Origin: Chloranthus sessilifolius
Taxonomy: Eukaryota; Streptophyta; Magnoliopsida; Chloranthales; Chloranthaceae
NCBI GenBank assembly: GCA_021018995.1
Contig: CM037587.1
Location: 3,102,866 to 3,166,865, forward strand
Direction: 5' to 3'
Length of the DNA: 64,000 bases
Part shown: positions 12,819-63,379 of the stretch, one piece after another
Layout of the letters: each line of letters opens with the position of its first letter
Numbering within the stretch: the first letter of the stretch is position 1
Position numbers and translations under genes: made by a program
The notes under the pieces: model-generated
Told to the model about the DNA's origin: nothing
Database searches by the model: none
What the model saw: only the letters and a program-made list of their open reading frames with translations

Positions 12819-13617
12819 TTTTATTTTTGGTGCTAAACTTAGAGAGAAAAAGAGAAATATAGGGAGGGCTTTGAGTTTATCGTGAGTGACTGATATAGAG
12901 CGAAAGAGGAAAGAGCGTTGAGATGGGAGGAGACGAGAGATTTTAGGGACTCCACATAGACGGTTTTTGAGATTAAATATCCCCGAGATTTAAAGATATA
13001 TGGGTCCTTTGTTGGGCGTTAAGCTATACTAAGAGAGGAAGTAGGAGAAGTTGTAGGTATGTGTGCGATTTAGAGAAGATTAGAGCAGGAGTTTTCACAC
13101 CTAAAACTTAGCCAAAGAAGCTAGTTGGGTTGTGCACTCTTTTGTGATTGTGTGTTGACTTTGAGAGAGAGGGATTGCTGGAGAAGGGGGCTGGGCTGTT
13201 GTGTTAGTCACACAAAACATTATCCTTATTTATATAAATACATAATAATTTGACATTCCGAAAAAATGAAACAGGTCGTTACAATTAGTCAATTTTCCAT
13301 GCTTACATTGAGAGATTTAAGAGATAGTTGGTCACGCAAGTCAGCATTTGGAAAGTGGTTCAAAGGTTACTCCCCCTCAAATCCTACTTGAGGGGATACA
13401 GTTGAAACCTAGTAACCTTATGTAGTTGACGTACCTTTGTGGTTTTGAGGTCTAAGACCTTTGAGTTCAAATTACATCATAAAAGATAGGATAAAGATAA
13501 CGTCTAAAAATATTTTATATCTCAAAGATTTTATCAGGGAGCACCACATTGAGACAGACAACCTATGAGGCAAGTCCTAACCGCACTGAGTGTATTATTC
13601 AAATAGTATACAAGACT
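12819..13617. other. Non-coding right flank of gypsy fossil 1
   Basis: Purine-rich GAGAGA sequence to about 13200, then an AT-rich stretch. No coding signal. Its style matches 5450-5870, which is consistent with one older unit interrupted by the gypsy insertion. Confidence 0.35.
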
Positions 13618-13622
13618 TAAAG

Positions 13623-14237
13623 TGTGACGACTTGGACCCACATGCCAACAATATTGTCCAGTTATGGCTTCGGTCCCCGCCTCAGTTTTGTTCTTGGCAT
13701 GGGTGTTACGTTTTGTCGTCCCCACCCAAGACGCGTCGATACATGGCAGGGCCAGTCACCCCTCATAGCGTAGGGTCCAGACTTCTCTCTATCCGATGCA
13801 GGATATTACAAACGCCCCACCTTATAGAAGAGCCGTCCTCGGCTCTGATACCATTTTGTGACGACACAGACCCACATTGCAACGATATTGTCCAGTTCCA
13901 GGCCTAGGTCCCCGCCCCGGTTTTGTTCCTGGCATGAGCATTTCATTTCGCTGTCCCCACCCAAAACGCGTCGATGCATGAAAGGGTCGGTCACACCTCA
14001 TAGCCCAGGCTCCGGACTTCTCTCTATCCGATGTGGGATATTATTGAGTACTGACGAGCCGGACCACATGCCAACGATATTGTCCGGTTTTGGGCTTAGG
14101 TCCCTGCCCCGGATTTGTTCCTGACATGGGCTTTATGTTTCGCCATCGCCACCCAAAACGGGTCAGTATATGAAAGGGCCGGTCACACCTCATAGCCCAG
14201 GCTCCGGACTTCTCTCTATCCGATGTGGGATATTACA
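13623..14237 (-). mobile_element. TRIM-type LTR element with three LTR copies
   Basis: A 615-bp miniature retroelement flanked by a perfect 5-bp duplication TAAAG (13618-13622 and 14238-14242). It has three LTR units of about 185 bp at 13623-13810, 13857-14043 and 14052-14237; read on the - strand each begins TGTAATATCC(C/T). Only one internal domain is left, 46 bp at 13811-13856. On the - strand it carries TGGTATCAGAGCC (initiator tRNA-Met primer site) and a purine tract, AAGGTGGGGCG, next to the downstream LTR. It has no coding capacity. The second and third LTRs nearly abut, as expected after LTR-LTR recombination in a tandem array. Confidence 0.88.
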
Positions 14238-14309
14238 TAAAGTGTGCTGCTCATCACTCTTTATACTAAAAGATAGGATAAAGATAAGGTGGCTTGAGAT
14301 AAAGAAGAG

Positions 14310-14352
14310 AAGAACACACACACACCCACCCATATATATATATATATATATA
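14310..14352. repeat. (AC)n...(TA)n microsatellite
   Basis: Short AC repeat followed by about ten TA repeats. It forms the left edge of the second microsatellite-bounded MITE. Confidence 0.9.
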
Positions 14353-14538
14353 TGCAGGTTTGTGCATGCGTGTGCAGCACCACAGCGCTGCACTCGTGCC
14401 ATTTGGATGCCACGTGGCACCCAATACAAGGGTTGGGTGCCATGGCAACATGCCCAACGTCGACAAGCTATTGTAAAAAATAATTAAAAAGGTGATTTTC
14501 CACTGTTGAATTTTGAGTCAAAGTTCAAAATTTTCAAT

Positions 14539-15113
14539 CAGTGTTGTCAAAGGCTCTCCCAAGTCGACAAGCGTCCCTAAGGCTTAGGCGAGGCCTAGGT
14601 GCAAAGGCACAAGTCTTTTTCTCTCAAGGCGTTTTTTTTGTTTTAATTTTTTAATATATTTTTATTGCCTATTTGAATATTTATATATTTATATTGAATG
14701 ATATGTCAATATATTTTACATTTCTATTAATAATTTGTGACAGCTAAATTAAAATTATTAATTTTTAACCATAAACATGTATACGAAGAACAAGAAATAA
14801 ATAAACATCATAAACAATTGAACATTATGTGCCAAAAAAAATAATAATTTAATAAACTAACAAGTAGGCAAGTAGTATAACTTTCTAAGAATGAACTAAT
14901 GAACTAACAAGTAGGGATTTGTTCTGTAGCTCAGTAGAAGGTGCAAGGTGAGGCAACGCTGAGCTTGCAGGTTTGAGAACTAACAACTGAGTACCATATT
15001 ACACTTATATAACTCATGAGTATATATAAATTGAGGAACTTATTACTTTTATAATTTTTCCTTTTTCTCTTTTAAAGAACAAAATTTAAAAAAAAGAAAA
15101 GATAAAAGGGAAA

Positions 15114-15144
<31 letters not shown>

Positions 15145-15286
15145 TGAGGTGCTCCTAGGCGCATTTCTCTGACTTTGTGCTACACGCCTAGGAGCGCCTC
15201 TTTGCATCGCGTCTAAAATGTGTGGTGCAGGCGTAGAAGGTGCACCTAGGCCCAAGTGCATGCCTAGGCGCACCTTTGAAACACTG
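14539..15286. mobile_element. CAGTGTTG-type hAT-like element, copy A
   Basis: 748 bp with termini CAGTGTTGTCAAAGGC and (inverted right end) CAGTGTTTCAAAGGTG. The imperfect 8-bp flanks TTTTCAAT and GTTTGAAT agree at 6 of 8 positions. Both ends hold clustered GCGCCTAGG/CCTAGGCG words. A central AT-rich stretch (about 14770-14830) is the reverse complement of part of 51480-51560, which identifies copy B at 50937-52048 as the same family. There is no transposase frame. It holds a (TA)n tract at 15119-15143. Confidence 0.82.
14925..14990 (+). mobile_element. Possible tRNA-derived SINE head
   Basis: TGTAGCTCAGTAGA resembles a pol III box A, and GGTTTGAGAAC about 34 bp downstream resembles box B. 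It cannot fold as a full tRNA in my reading and no tail is evident, so it is at best a SINE remnant inside the hAT-like element. Confidence 0.3.
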
Positions 15287-15529
15287 GTTTGAATGCACCA
15301 TGTTTGGGTGGCGAACCAAGAAGTTCGACCTTGATTTGATGGGCAAAAAACTCCAAAAACAAGAATTTTTTCTTTCTTAAACTTTAGGGGACTGGCTGAA
15401 CCCTTAGAGGATGTGTTTTGACACGTGATCACGTGCGACGTGGCACGTGATTTGGCATGTGTGTGCAACACTAAAACGATGCACAAGCATGCACCGTCCT
15501 TTTTGCCACACACACACACATACCTTTCA

Positions 15530-16303
15530 TTTAGAGTCAATTGCGAAATTGTTTATTTTTGGAATATTTAGACATCAACTCTTTTTTTGATTGGTGATAT
15601 TTAAACATCAACTCTCTGGTCTTTCTATGGAAATTGTTTGAATGAGAAAGCCATATTCTATAGAGGATCCATTAATGGGAGCTGAACTTAATCACATGCT
15701 TTGGGGCCAACGCCCATGTTTCTGGACAACTGGAACTATCACTCAAGTGTCCCCCATTAAAGACTTTTCTTCAATCATGTCTCAGTGGTATTATATCGTT
15801 TTATTTGTAGCATGTTTGGGAGGTAACACCTATGGGCTGATTGATGTTCAAATTTTACGGCAACAACAATGAGGAACTCCAAATCTGCTTGATTTGGAGA
15901 GGTTTCTCCAAGAAAAAGGTGCAATTATTCTAGGCTTTTATGGAAATGCCAAGGTGGACCTGCTAATTTTTTGGAACGGGTTTAGCGTCTTATCATTTGC
16001 AGATGTTTTGGAAGAGGATGTTGACCTATTTTATATTGACTTCTGGTAGATCAACAGGAGCACTCCGTAGTGGCTATCCTCAAATTTAGGTGATCGATCA
16101 TATATTAGTTTCCTTCTCAATTGGGTGAGTTAGTGTTGGGAAGCTGAGCCTCAAGTTGACAAACTGGTTTACAATGGAATCCACTGTATTCCTTTGATAA
16201 TTTTGTCTTTTATCCACAAGTTGTAATTCTCTTTCTTCTGCAATGTTTCTTTACCTTATTTTAATAAATTTTGCTTCCAGTTGGTAAGCGAACTAAATGT
16301 TCT
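15530..16303 (+). other. Unidentified coding-like remnant
   Basis: A 76-codon open stretch at 15642-15872 is followed in the same region by more protein-like sequence to about 16050, and then by AT-rich sequence with TTTTAATAAATTTTG near 16258-16270, which resembles a plant polyadenylation region. The translated pieces (for example FVACLGGNTYGLIDVQI) match nothing I recognise. It could be a decayed retrogene, a gene fragment, or part of the copia element that begins at 16304. Low certainty. Confidence 0.3.
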
Positions 16304-16654
16304 TGTTGGTGTACGTATTGGATAGTGGGTTATGGGTGTGTGTGTGTATAGTGTATATTGGTTTGTCCGACGTATTAGGGTATACTTGTCTTTCTACTCT
16401 TATTTGATACTAATATTAAGGCTAGTCCGTCTCTCTAACCCAAATAAGCCATTCCCCCATCTCTTTCTCTCTCATTCTTCTTTAACCCTAACCCTAATTC
16501 CTAAATCTAGTAACCTCATCTTCAACCTCTAAATCCTAAATCTACATCAACCTCTTTTTAATATCAGAGCAGGTCACCTTGACCCATCATTCTACGTCAT
16601 CAATGCTGACGTCATACTGGCGTCAGCAAAGTCAAACATTTAAAAGCTTCCAAT

Positions 16655-16745
16655 CATTTTTTTTGATAGGTAAGTTGGGCTCGAACCTGCAACCTTGCGG
16701 TTGCAATATTGTCAACCTGTCAGATCATAAAAGATGCCAATCTTC
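16655..16745 (-). mobile_element. SINE-like fragment with pol III box B and A-tail
   Basis: On the - strand GGTTCGAGCCC is a perfect box B, and about 20 bp further on comes TTACCTATCAAAAAAA, a plausible A-rich tail. Box A is weak. It lies just inside the leader of the copia fossil. Confidence 0.4.
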
Positions 16746-17048
16746 ATGGGTGTTTAGGTCAGAATTCGATGCTCTTCAACTTTAGTAGACAATGTGGCCT
16801 TTGGAGCTCTATTTTGTGGTGATTCATACATTTTTCAAAGATATTGCCATCATGGTTTTTTGAGATTCTGATTCTTGTGGGGCTGCATTGTATCTATTTT
16901 TTGTCACAGTTTGAATCCTAGTAGCATGAATCTTCTAATCAGTGTGCCGCTCCCGCTTTGGAAACTCGCTCCCGCACCCAATTCTGACCATAAAATAGTT
17001 TACTTTTAAGCTTTTAATGACACTCCTGCTCCCAACCTACCGCCATGG

Positions 17049-17076
17049 GTCAAAATATCGTCCGATACCGATGAGC
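17049..17076. mobile_element. Truncated end of a CATGG-type MITE
   Basis: CATGGGTCAAAATATCGTCC and the next few bases match the terminus of the CATGG family exactly in style, then the match stops. No second end was seen. Confidence 0.5.
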
Positions 17077-19545
17077 TGTGGATGCAGTCTTTATGGGTTC
17101 TTGATGGTTGTACTCCTTTTTTTTGTCTTGCATCCTAGCGTTCCCATGTTTCTTATTTAACCTAGAGTATTTTGGTGCACTTACTTTGTTTAGGACCGTC
17201 ATCCTAATAGACGGTAATTTGATGATCAATCTATTAAATGCATTTTTGTTGGTTGCTCGTGTGTTTCTAAGGGATATCTTTCTATGATCCCAAAGCTCGT
17301 CGATTCTTTACTTCGATAGGCATGACCTTTTTTGAGCATGTGCCGTATTTTTCTCCTATTTAGTCTGAGTTTACTCTTAGGCTTGCACATGTCATTCCTG
17401 CCTCTACTATTCGTCAGCCTATTGATACGACTCTCTCCTCATCTCCTTCTACTCTACTATTCAACCTCTTGTACCACAACCTATTGGTACTACATCTATT
17501 CGACCTCCTTTACAACAACAGAAGCAGATTCATACTTATCTTCGTATACATGAGCCTGGGACATCTTCTATCAGGCCTTTTCCTCAGCCGTCTATGCAGG
17601 TAGACCCAGTTGAGAATTTACCCCCTTGCATCCTCCCACTGGTTCGATTGTAGATCCTCCCACTACTTTTGTTCCTATGCTCGCTGTTCCTTTTGATCTT
17701 AATTTACCTATTGCTCTTCGCTAGGTGGTCAGTTCAAGTGATACACCTTATCCTCTTGCTAAGTATGTGTGCTATCCGGATGTGTCTCCTTCTTACAAGG
17801 CTTTTCTCTCTGATATTGATATGGTTACTATACCACGTACTGTCCATGCAACTCTTTCTCATCCTACATGGAAGGCTGATGGTGGATGAGATGAATGCCC
17901 TTGAGAGTAATCACCCTTGTGAAATGCTCCCTCTTCCTGCATAAGAGAAGACCGTGAGATGCAAAAGGGTCTTTGCTATAAAAGATAATCCGATTTGACA
18001 ATGTTGCTCGATATAAGGTACACCTAATTGCTGGTGGATGCACTCAGATCTATAGGATTGATTATGATGCCACTTTTGCTCCAATGGCTAATTTGACTTC
18101 AGTGCGTGTTCTCATCGCCATTGCGGCCAATCACAATTGTCCTCTATATCAACTAGACGTGAAAAATGTCTTAATGATGATCACACTGAGGAGATTTATG
18201 TGGATCCTCCACCAGACTTCCTGTTTCTGGGGGAGACTGAGAAAGTTTGTAAGCTTCAGAAGTCTATATATAGTTTGAAGCTGTGCCTCTTGTCTGGTTC
18301 CAACGTTTTAGTGGAGTTATCATTGGCATAGGGTTTCAGAGATGCCACTCAGAGCATACTGTTTATCATTTTGGCCCTGTTTGCCATGCTATTTTGCTAG
18401 TATATGTTGATGATATTGCGACTATCGGAGATGACTCTTCCCCCAAATCCCATTTGAATGATCAACTAGGTTGTATTCTTGAAGTGAAGGACTTAGGCAG
18501 CTTAATATATTTGTTGGTTTGGAGGCAGCTAGATCGATGAATGAAAATTTTCTTTCTCAGAGGAATTATGCTCTAGATCTTCTGAGTGTTGCTGGTATGT
18601 TTGGTTGTATGCTTCCTCTCTATGGATTCTAAGCACTTGTCATGAGAGTAAGGGGAGTTACTATTTCACCTCCATGAGTATCAACACCTAGTGGGTCAAT
18701 TGATCTATCTTACCCTTACGAGGCTAGCTCCCCGTTCTCCCTATTTAGCTATTGTTGGGCTGGCTCAGCTGCTGAGTATATCTGAATATACAGATGCTGA
18801 TTGGGCTGGCTTGACTACTGACCGTTGTTCTACATCTGTGTACTTTGTTTTTCTTGAAGGCAATCTTGTTTCGTCGAAGAGCAAAAGTAATTGGTTGTCT
18901 CCAAATTAAGTGCTGATGCAGAGTATTTAGCGGTTGCTCATGGGGCATGTGAGTTATTAGCTTTGTTCTCTTATGAGCTTGACTTTCCGACTAGTGGCTC
19001 CATGCCTGTTCATTAACGAAGCAGCTGAAAAGATTGCATCTGACTCATGCATGAATGTACTAAACATATTGAAATGGATTTTCACTTTGTTAGAGATAAA
19101 GTTTGGGATTATACGTTGGACCTTATTGATGTATTTTATTCACATCAACTTGCAAATCTTCTCACTAAGGAAGTCGGGCTTGTGCTTCTTCAAGACATCT
19201 CTGTCATGCTGGAGCATGCTGGAGTGTTGGTGTTTTTTTGATTTTGGTTTATGGGTAGGGTGTGTGCAATGTATGGGGCTACACTTGTCTTTTCAATCTT
19301 ATCTGATGCTAATATAAGTCTAGTGGGTCTTTCTAACCCAACTAAGCCATTCTCTCATTTCTCTCTCTCTCTCTCTCCTCTCTCTAACCCCAACCTTAAT
19401 TCCTAAATCTAATAACCTCATCTTCCTCAATCTTTTTTGTTGCAACACATTAACCTAAAGTAGGCCCTTCTTCTTTAAGTCATCCTTATCCATTCCATTG
19501 TCAATTTTTTTTTTACCACAACTTTATGTGATATTTTTATTACAG

Positions 19546-59543
<39,998 letters not shown>

Positions 59544-59720
59544 GTGCTATAACAGATTTCTCCACTAGATGAGTGGTGCACCCATCTCCTCGCTAAGATC
59601 CAAGCGAATCTAACACCATTTGAATCAATTATTGAATCCCCTCAACAGAGACCACCAACCCATTATTATCTAATATTGATAAGAGAGTTGGAAGGCAAAT
59701 TGAAAGAGAATTATGATATT

Positions 59721-59726
59721 TTTATT
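59721..59726 (-). terminator. Polyadenylation signal of the convergent gene
   Basis: AATAAA on the - strand, 85 bp downstream of the stop codon of the exon at 59811-59990. The predicted 3' end falls near 59700, inside or next to the likely NAA20 3' UTR. Confidence 0.5.
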
Positions 59727-59810
59727 GATGTAAACCTTTGATAGAGAGATTATTTACAGGAGTTAAAACAAATTTATTACAATTGTGACAAGGGAATGTA
59801 TAGAAGGAGA

Positions 59811-59990
59811 TCAAACTACTCTCTGGAAGAGAACCTTGGCAATGTGGTGGTTGAGTGTGGTGGGGGTGCAATAGGCAGCATAGTAGTAGCTCTTGGTGAC
59901 TGCTAGAAATGTTTTCTTGATTTCGGGGTCGATTCCGACCGATTGCGACAAAACGCATTGCACTAGCTCTTGCATTTCGGATTCTATTCC
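59811..59990 (-). CDS. Last coding exon of an unidentified convergent gene
   Basis: On the - strand a good acceptor (TTTTTATGATGTGCAG) precedes an exon encoding 59 residues. These start [19 protein letters not shown], contain [16 protein letters not shown] and end [12 protein letters not shown] before TGA. The even composition and helical, well-conserved look suggest a real protein C-terminus. I have an impression of a small conserved plant family with this ending but cannot name it. A polyadenylation signal AATAAA on the - strand at 59721-59726 would end the message about 90 bp past the stop. Upstream exons were not found between 59991 and 64000; that interval is mostly MITEs. It converges tail to tail with NAA20. 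Confidence 0.65.
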   Translation of the reverse strand, partial: GIESEMQELVQCVLSQSVGIDPEIKKTFLAVTKSYYYAAYCTPTTLNHHIAKVLFQRVV

Positions 59991-60289
59991 CTGCACATCA
60001 TAAAAATTGATTTAAATAAAAAAAAAAAAAAAAAATCCTCCAAATTGCTTTTCTACTATGAATCCTAATTATGGAGCAATGGGTAAGGGTGATCAGGAAT
60101 TAGACTTATTTTTAAGAGAAATGTTATGTGCACACTACTTTTTCTTTCTCACACGCCATTTCTAGTTGCACACTAACTTTTAAAAAAAAATACTGATAAT
60201 TAATTTTCCTAATAAAGACCCAAAACAAGCATTACTTATCAAAGTGTGTTCATGTTAGGATTTAGGTTGCACACAAATTTGGGTACCTC

Positions 60290-60710
60290 TATTTTTTGCC
60301 CCATGCAATTTCTAAGGGCGCCTATGTTTGAAACCCATTTAAATCCGTTGATTACTTCGAATTCAGATGTCTAGATTGTTTTTCACCCGTCTTCTACATG
60401 ATGGATCTTGAGACTATGAACGTACCGTCAGACGGTTTGCTTTTTTATTTCATGTGGTATAGATCCCCAAAAAGAGAGAGCACCTACTTGCACACGAGAC
60501 GAGATTTTACATGGCACATATCACAGTCAAACGAGGTTTTGTATGACGTGGAATAAAAAACAAACCGTTTGATTCGCGTGAAAGTTTACGTGAAAAAACG
60601 ATCTGGATCATCTAATTCAAAGCCATCTATGTGTTTTAGGAGTTTCGAAGGTGGGCACCCTCAAAAATTGCATGGGCGTGAATAGAGGTACCCACAAAAT
60701 TTTTCCTAGT
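60290..60710. mobile_element. Long-arm fold-back MITE, copy beside the convergent gene
   Basis: Starts GGGTACCTCTATT and ends AATAGAGGTACCC (inverted termini). The arms share TTGAAACCCATTTAAATC-like, GATGGATCTTGAGACTATG, CGTCAGACGGTTTG and TTCATGTGGTATAGATC blocks. About 420 bp. Confidence 0.72.
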
Positions 60711-60892
60711 TTTATTTTTTTTTGGGGTAAATAAAATATTTTTTTTCTAGGTGCAAATAACTTTTGCCATATGCACAGCACTCTCTTTCCTTTTAGGCAT
60801 GCTTGAAGAAAAACTGGTGTGCACATAGCAAACCTCATTTTTAATTGGTGTAAATACATGTCCCTACTTTGGATTTGAAGGGATTCAAGCGG

Positions 60893-61064
60893 GGCCCAGG
60901 CTTATGCCTAGGCTTGGCCCACTTATAATATGGGTACTCGCATGATCATGGTTCAAAATTTCGGCCGAAATAAGTTAGGCCTATACTTATGCCTAGGCTT
61001 GGCTCACTTATAATATGGGTACCCACATGATCATGGCTCAAAATTCGGCCGAAATGTGAGGCAG
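60893..61064. repeat. Two tandem 85-bp repeats
   Basis: CTTATGCCTAGGCTTGG begins at 60901 and again at 60986. Each unit holds TATAATATGGGTAC, ATGATCATGG and TTCGGCCGAAA. Non-coding. Confidence 0.88.
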
Positions 61065-61260
61065 GGCTGGCTATGAGATTTTGGGGCCTCAGGTCCAATT
61101 AATAAATGGGAACCAAAATGGGTTTTTATTAAAAAATAAAATAAAATTTCTTAGGTCATGAGCTTTTGAAGAATTGACTGACAAGAGAACCCCATAATAA
61201 GCCCAAAAAGAGGGGGCCCAAGGTGGCCGCCCCACCCATTTATACTCATGGCCGAGGTTC
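61065..61260. mobile_element. CAGGGCTGGC-type hAT-like fragment
   Basis: CAGGGCTGGCTATGAG with GGGGCCTCAGG follows, and CCCATTTATACTCATGGCCG closes the block in inverted sense. The terminal sequence is of the CAGGG hAT type, as at 1006-1890. No target duplication could be matched. Confidence 0.45.
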
Positions 61261-61317
61261 ACTAGACAATCTTAAATGAAGGACAGATTTTATATAGACA
61301 AAGTGCAGGAGACTGAT

Positions 61318-61567
61318 GTAACATGATGTAAAGATCAATATACATAGTTTTGTAGTGTCAAAGATTGCATCGAAAAAATATCTCTATTGTGGCTGATTGA
61401 TTAGTCAAACAACTTTAAAATGAACGGCTAAATAGGGTTTTAGAGGTTTACATGTAGCCGTTCAATTTAAAAGAATTTGACTGGTCTATCAACTAATATA
61501 GAAATACTTTTTCGATGCAATCTTCGACGAGATAGATCTAAGCTTTGTGGTCTTTACATCAAGTATC
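61318..61567. mobile_element. Fold-back MITE with ~115-bp arms
   Basis: Left-arm words ATGATGTAAAGATC, AAGATTGCATCGAAAAA and AAAATGAACGGCTA reappear inverted as TAGCCGTTCAATTT, TTTTTCGATGCAATCTT and GTCTTTACATCA. It is nearly a perfect palindrome with a short loop at about 61440. It is distinct from the other families. Confidence 0.75.
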
Positions 61568-61952
61568 ATACTTGTTGAAAGATATTATCACATGTCCTAA
61601 ATCAATGACATGTTTCCTAGGGAGCGACTACTTGCACACGAGATTTGTGCCATTGCATGTAATTTAAACAAAGAGGACTTGGAATTTTTAATGCTTGTGC
61701 CACATTCAATACAGTGAAAGTCTATCATCATCTGATTCAATAGTTGATAGTTGAATCAGATGATAGAGATCATGTTTCTTCCAATTTTTGGCACCAAAGG
61801 TCTTTACATTGGCTTTCAAATTAGAAAAAAGCTTAGATGGTTTCCTTTGTGGCATAGGCTTCAAAAATAACAAGTCTTTTTTGTTTTTTGGAGGATGCCA
61901 TACCGCATAGACAACCTAAATGTAGTGCCTGTGCATACTTGCATGTTGAGAG

Positions 61953-62168
61953 CATGGTATCAAATATCGGCCGATACTGATATATATTAGCGATGCGTAT
62001 CGGTTTTTCCCCAAACCAATATGTATCAGGTATGAACTCAGGTATCCGTATCGACCGATACAAAATCGATTTTCTTAATTTTTTATCTTTTTAAATGACA
62101 TTGATATAACTCGGTATTGACCGATTCGTATCGGTCCTCCATGGACCGATACCGAATTTAACACCTTG
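61953..62168. mobile_element. CAAGG-type hAT-like MITE, copy 3 (inverted)
   Basis: 216 bp from CATGGTATCAAATATCGG to CCGAATTTAACACCTTG; duplications GTTGAGAG and GCTGAGAG (7 of 8). Same family as 20306-20566 and 54091-54333, in the opposite orientation. Confidence 0.9.
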
Positions 62169-62329
62169 GCTGAGAGGATCCACTATTGATGCAACACAAA
62201 GGACGGGAGCAGGCCTGGTGATTAGATCTCATGACCTGTCTTCCACAAGGGAAGAGGTACCAGTCAATAGCTCAACTGGTAACAAGTCTTTGTTTTGAAC
62301 TATGTGCAATGACTCCCCTTAGAACCAGT

Positions 62330-62693
62330 CATAGTGACCAAGTCAGGGTTCGGGTATACATTTGGTTGGAAAAATGATGAAAAATTCGAAAAAATTCGTC
62401 AAATTTGGGAGAAAAAACGTTCCAATTTCCAAAAAAAATAAGAAAGAAAAATTATAAAATATATTAGTTAAAACTATAAAAATTGAAAGAAATTAATGTA
62501 AGTTTAGGACCAAAATCACAAAAAATCCAAGAAAAAGTCACAAATTTCGCTTATAATTCGTGAAATTTGCAATTTTTTCAGAAAACATAATTCTTTTTAA
62601 AAAGTTGTGAATAATTGTAATTTTATTTATTTTTCCAAAAAATCGCAAATGATTCGTGACACTTTTAAAAAGTCAGAGAATATGGTCACTATG
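62330..62693. mobile_element. CATAG-type hAT-like MITE, copy 3
   Basis: 364 bp with termini CATAGTGACCAAGTC and (inverted) CATAGTGACCATATTC, and flanks GAACCAGT and GAACTAAT (6 of 8). The interior is dense in AAAAATTCG/CGAATTT words. Confidence 0.8.
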
Positions 62694-62847
62694 GAACTAA
62701 TATCAACTCAATTTTTTCGTGTAATCCATGCAGTTAATGGGAGGTGGATCCCATCAGAGACGACCCCACCTCCCATAGCCACCCAAAATCAGATGGTGAC
62801 GGTAGATGGATTGAATGCCACAGAAGTGTGTGCTGTGTCAAAGCATG

Positions 62848-62953
62848 AGATCAAGTGGCCAAAAATGTGCTAGCTGAAAAGATGGAGTCAACTGTTCATT
62901 AGATCAAGTGGCCAAAAATATGGTAGCTGTAAAGATGGAGTCAACTGTTTTAG
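62848..62953. repeat. Two tandem 53-bp repeats
   Basis: AGATCAAGTGGCCAAAAAT starts at 62848 and 62901. Each unit ends GATGGAGTCAACTGTT. Non-coding. Confidence 0.85.
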
Positions 62954-63039
62954 TGCTTATTTGTGCCAAAATGTTCTAAATTTTTTCGAATTTTTTTTAA
63001 TCCAACATTCAAAACCCATTAGAGGTACCCTATTTGAAC

Positions 63040-63260
63040 CCACAAAAACTCTAAGGGGCACCGAGCTTGAAAATCATTGACTAATTTGAATCACAGATAT
63101 GTGTTACAAAAGAATTAAAATCTTATCGTCTGATAGAACACCTATGATCTCTAGGTCCATTGAATGAAAGATTAAAAAAAATCTCCATCATTTGATTAAA
63201 ATCGGAATGCATTTTTTTAGCATTAGTGCCCTTACTGTGTAATTAAATCTTACACCATTT
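63040..63260. mobile_element. Long-arm fold-back MITE, half copy
   Basis: One arm only: GTCTGATAGAACACCTATGA, TCTAGGTCCATTGAATGAAA and CATCATTTGATTAAAATCGG. The opposite arm is missing or too diverged. Confidence 0.45.
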
Positions 63261-63379
63261 GATTAGACTTTTGATTTACCAGTATGCCACGTGGCATATA
63301 ATTGTGATCCATCTAACTTATCCAAGTGGCAATTCATCATAGAACATGTCTCAATCAAAAGCCATGCCTATAAGTAAGG

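Larger units (their letters stand above)
14353..15508. mobile_element. Microsatellite-bounded MITE, copy 2, split by a hAT-like element
   Basis: The outer MITE occupies 14353-14538 and 15287-15508. It carries the same GATGCCACGTGGCACCCAA-type end and AAAATTTTCAAT centre as copies 1 and 3, with inverted counterparts to the right (CACGTGCGACGTGGCACGTG). (AC)n borders both sides (14310-14326 and 15509-15523). The interruption at 14539-15286 is a separate element with its own duplication. Confidence 0.6.
16304..19447 (+). mobile_element. Ty1/copia fossil, LTR to LTR
   Basis: The LTRs are about 16304-16556 and 19225-19447 (TGTTGGTGT start; shared CTTGTCTTT and TAACCCTAACC-type blocks). ATATCAGAGC at 16560-16569 is the remnant of the initiator tRNA-Met primer site. 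Recognisable parts are the end of integrase (about 17270-17450), reverse transcriptase (about 18000-18530, LVYVDDI) and RNase H (about 18690-18990, DADWAG). Gag and much of integrase are gone. It is heavily decayed, with well over ten breaks, and at 3.1 kb is shorter than the usual 4.5-5 kb. It ends about 100 bp upstream of the NAA20 exon at 19546. Confidence 0.88.

Noticed and set aside
1-19545. Search for the N-terminal NAA20 exons (RRFSCNDLL, FNMSFYMTYLARWPDYFHV)
   Set aside because: No translation resembling these blocks was found by eye on the + strand upstream of 19546. They may lie before the window.
62240-62300. Possible tRNA gene or SINE head (TAGCTCAACTGG)
   Set aside because: It resembles a box A, but no convincing box B or cloverleaf follows. 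Too weak to list.
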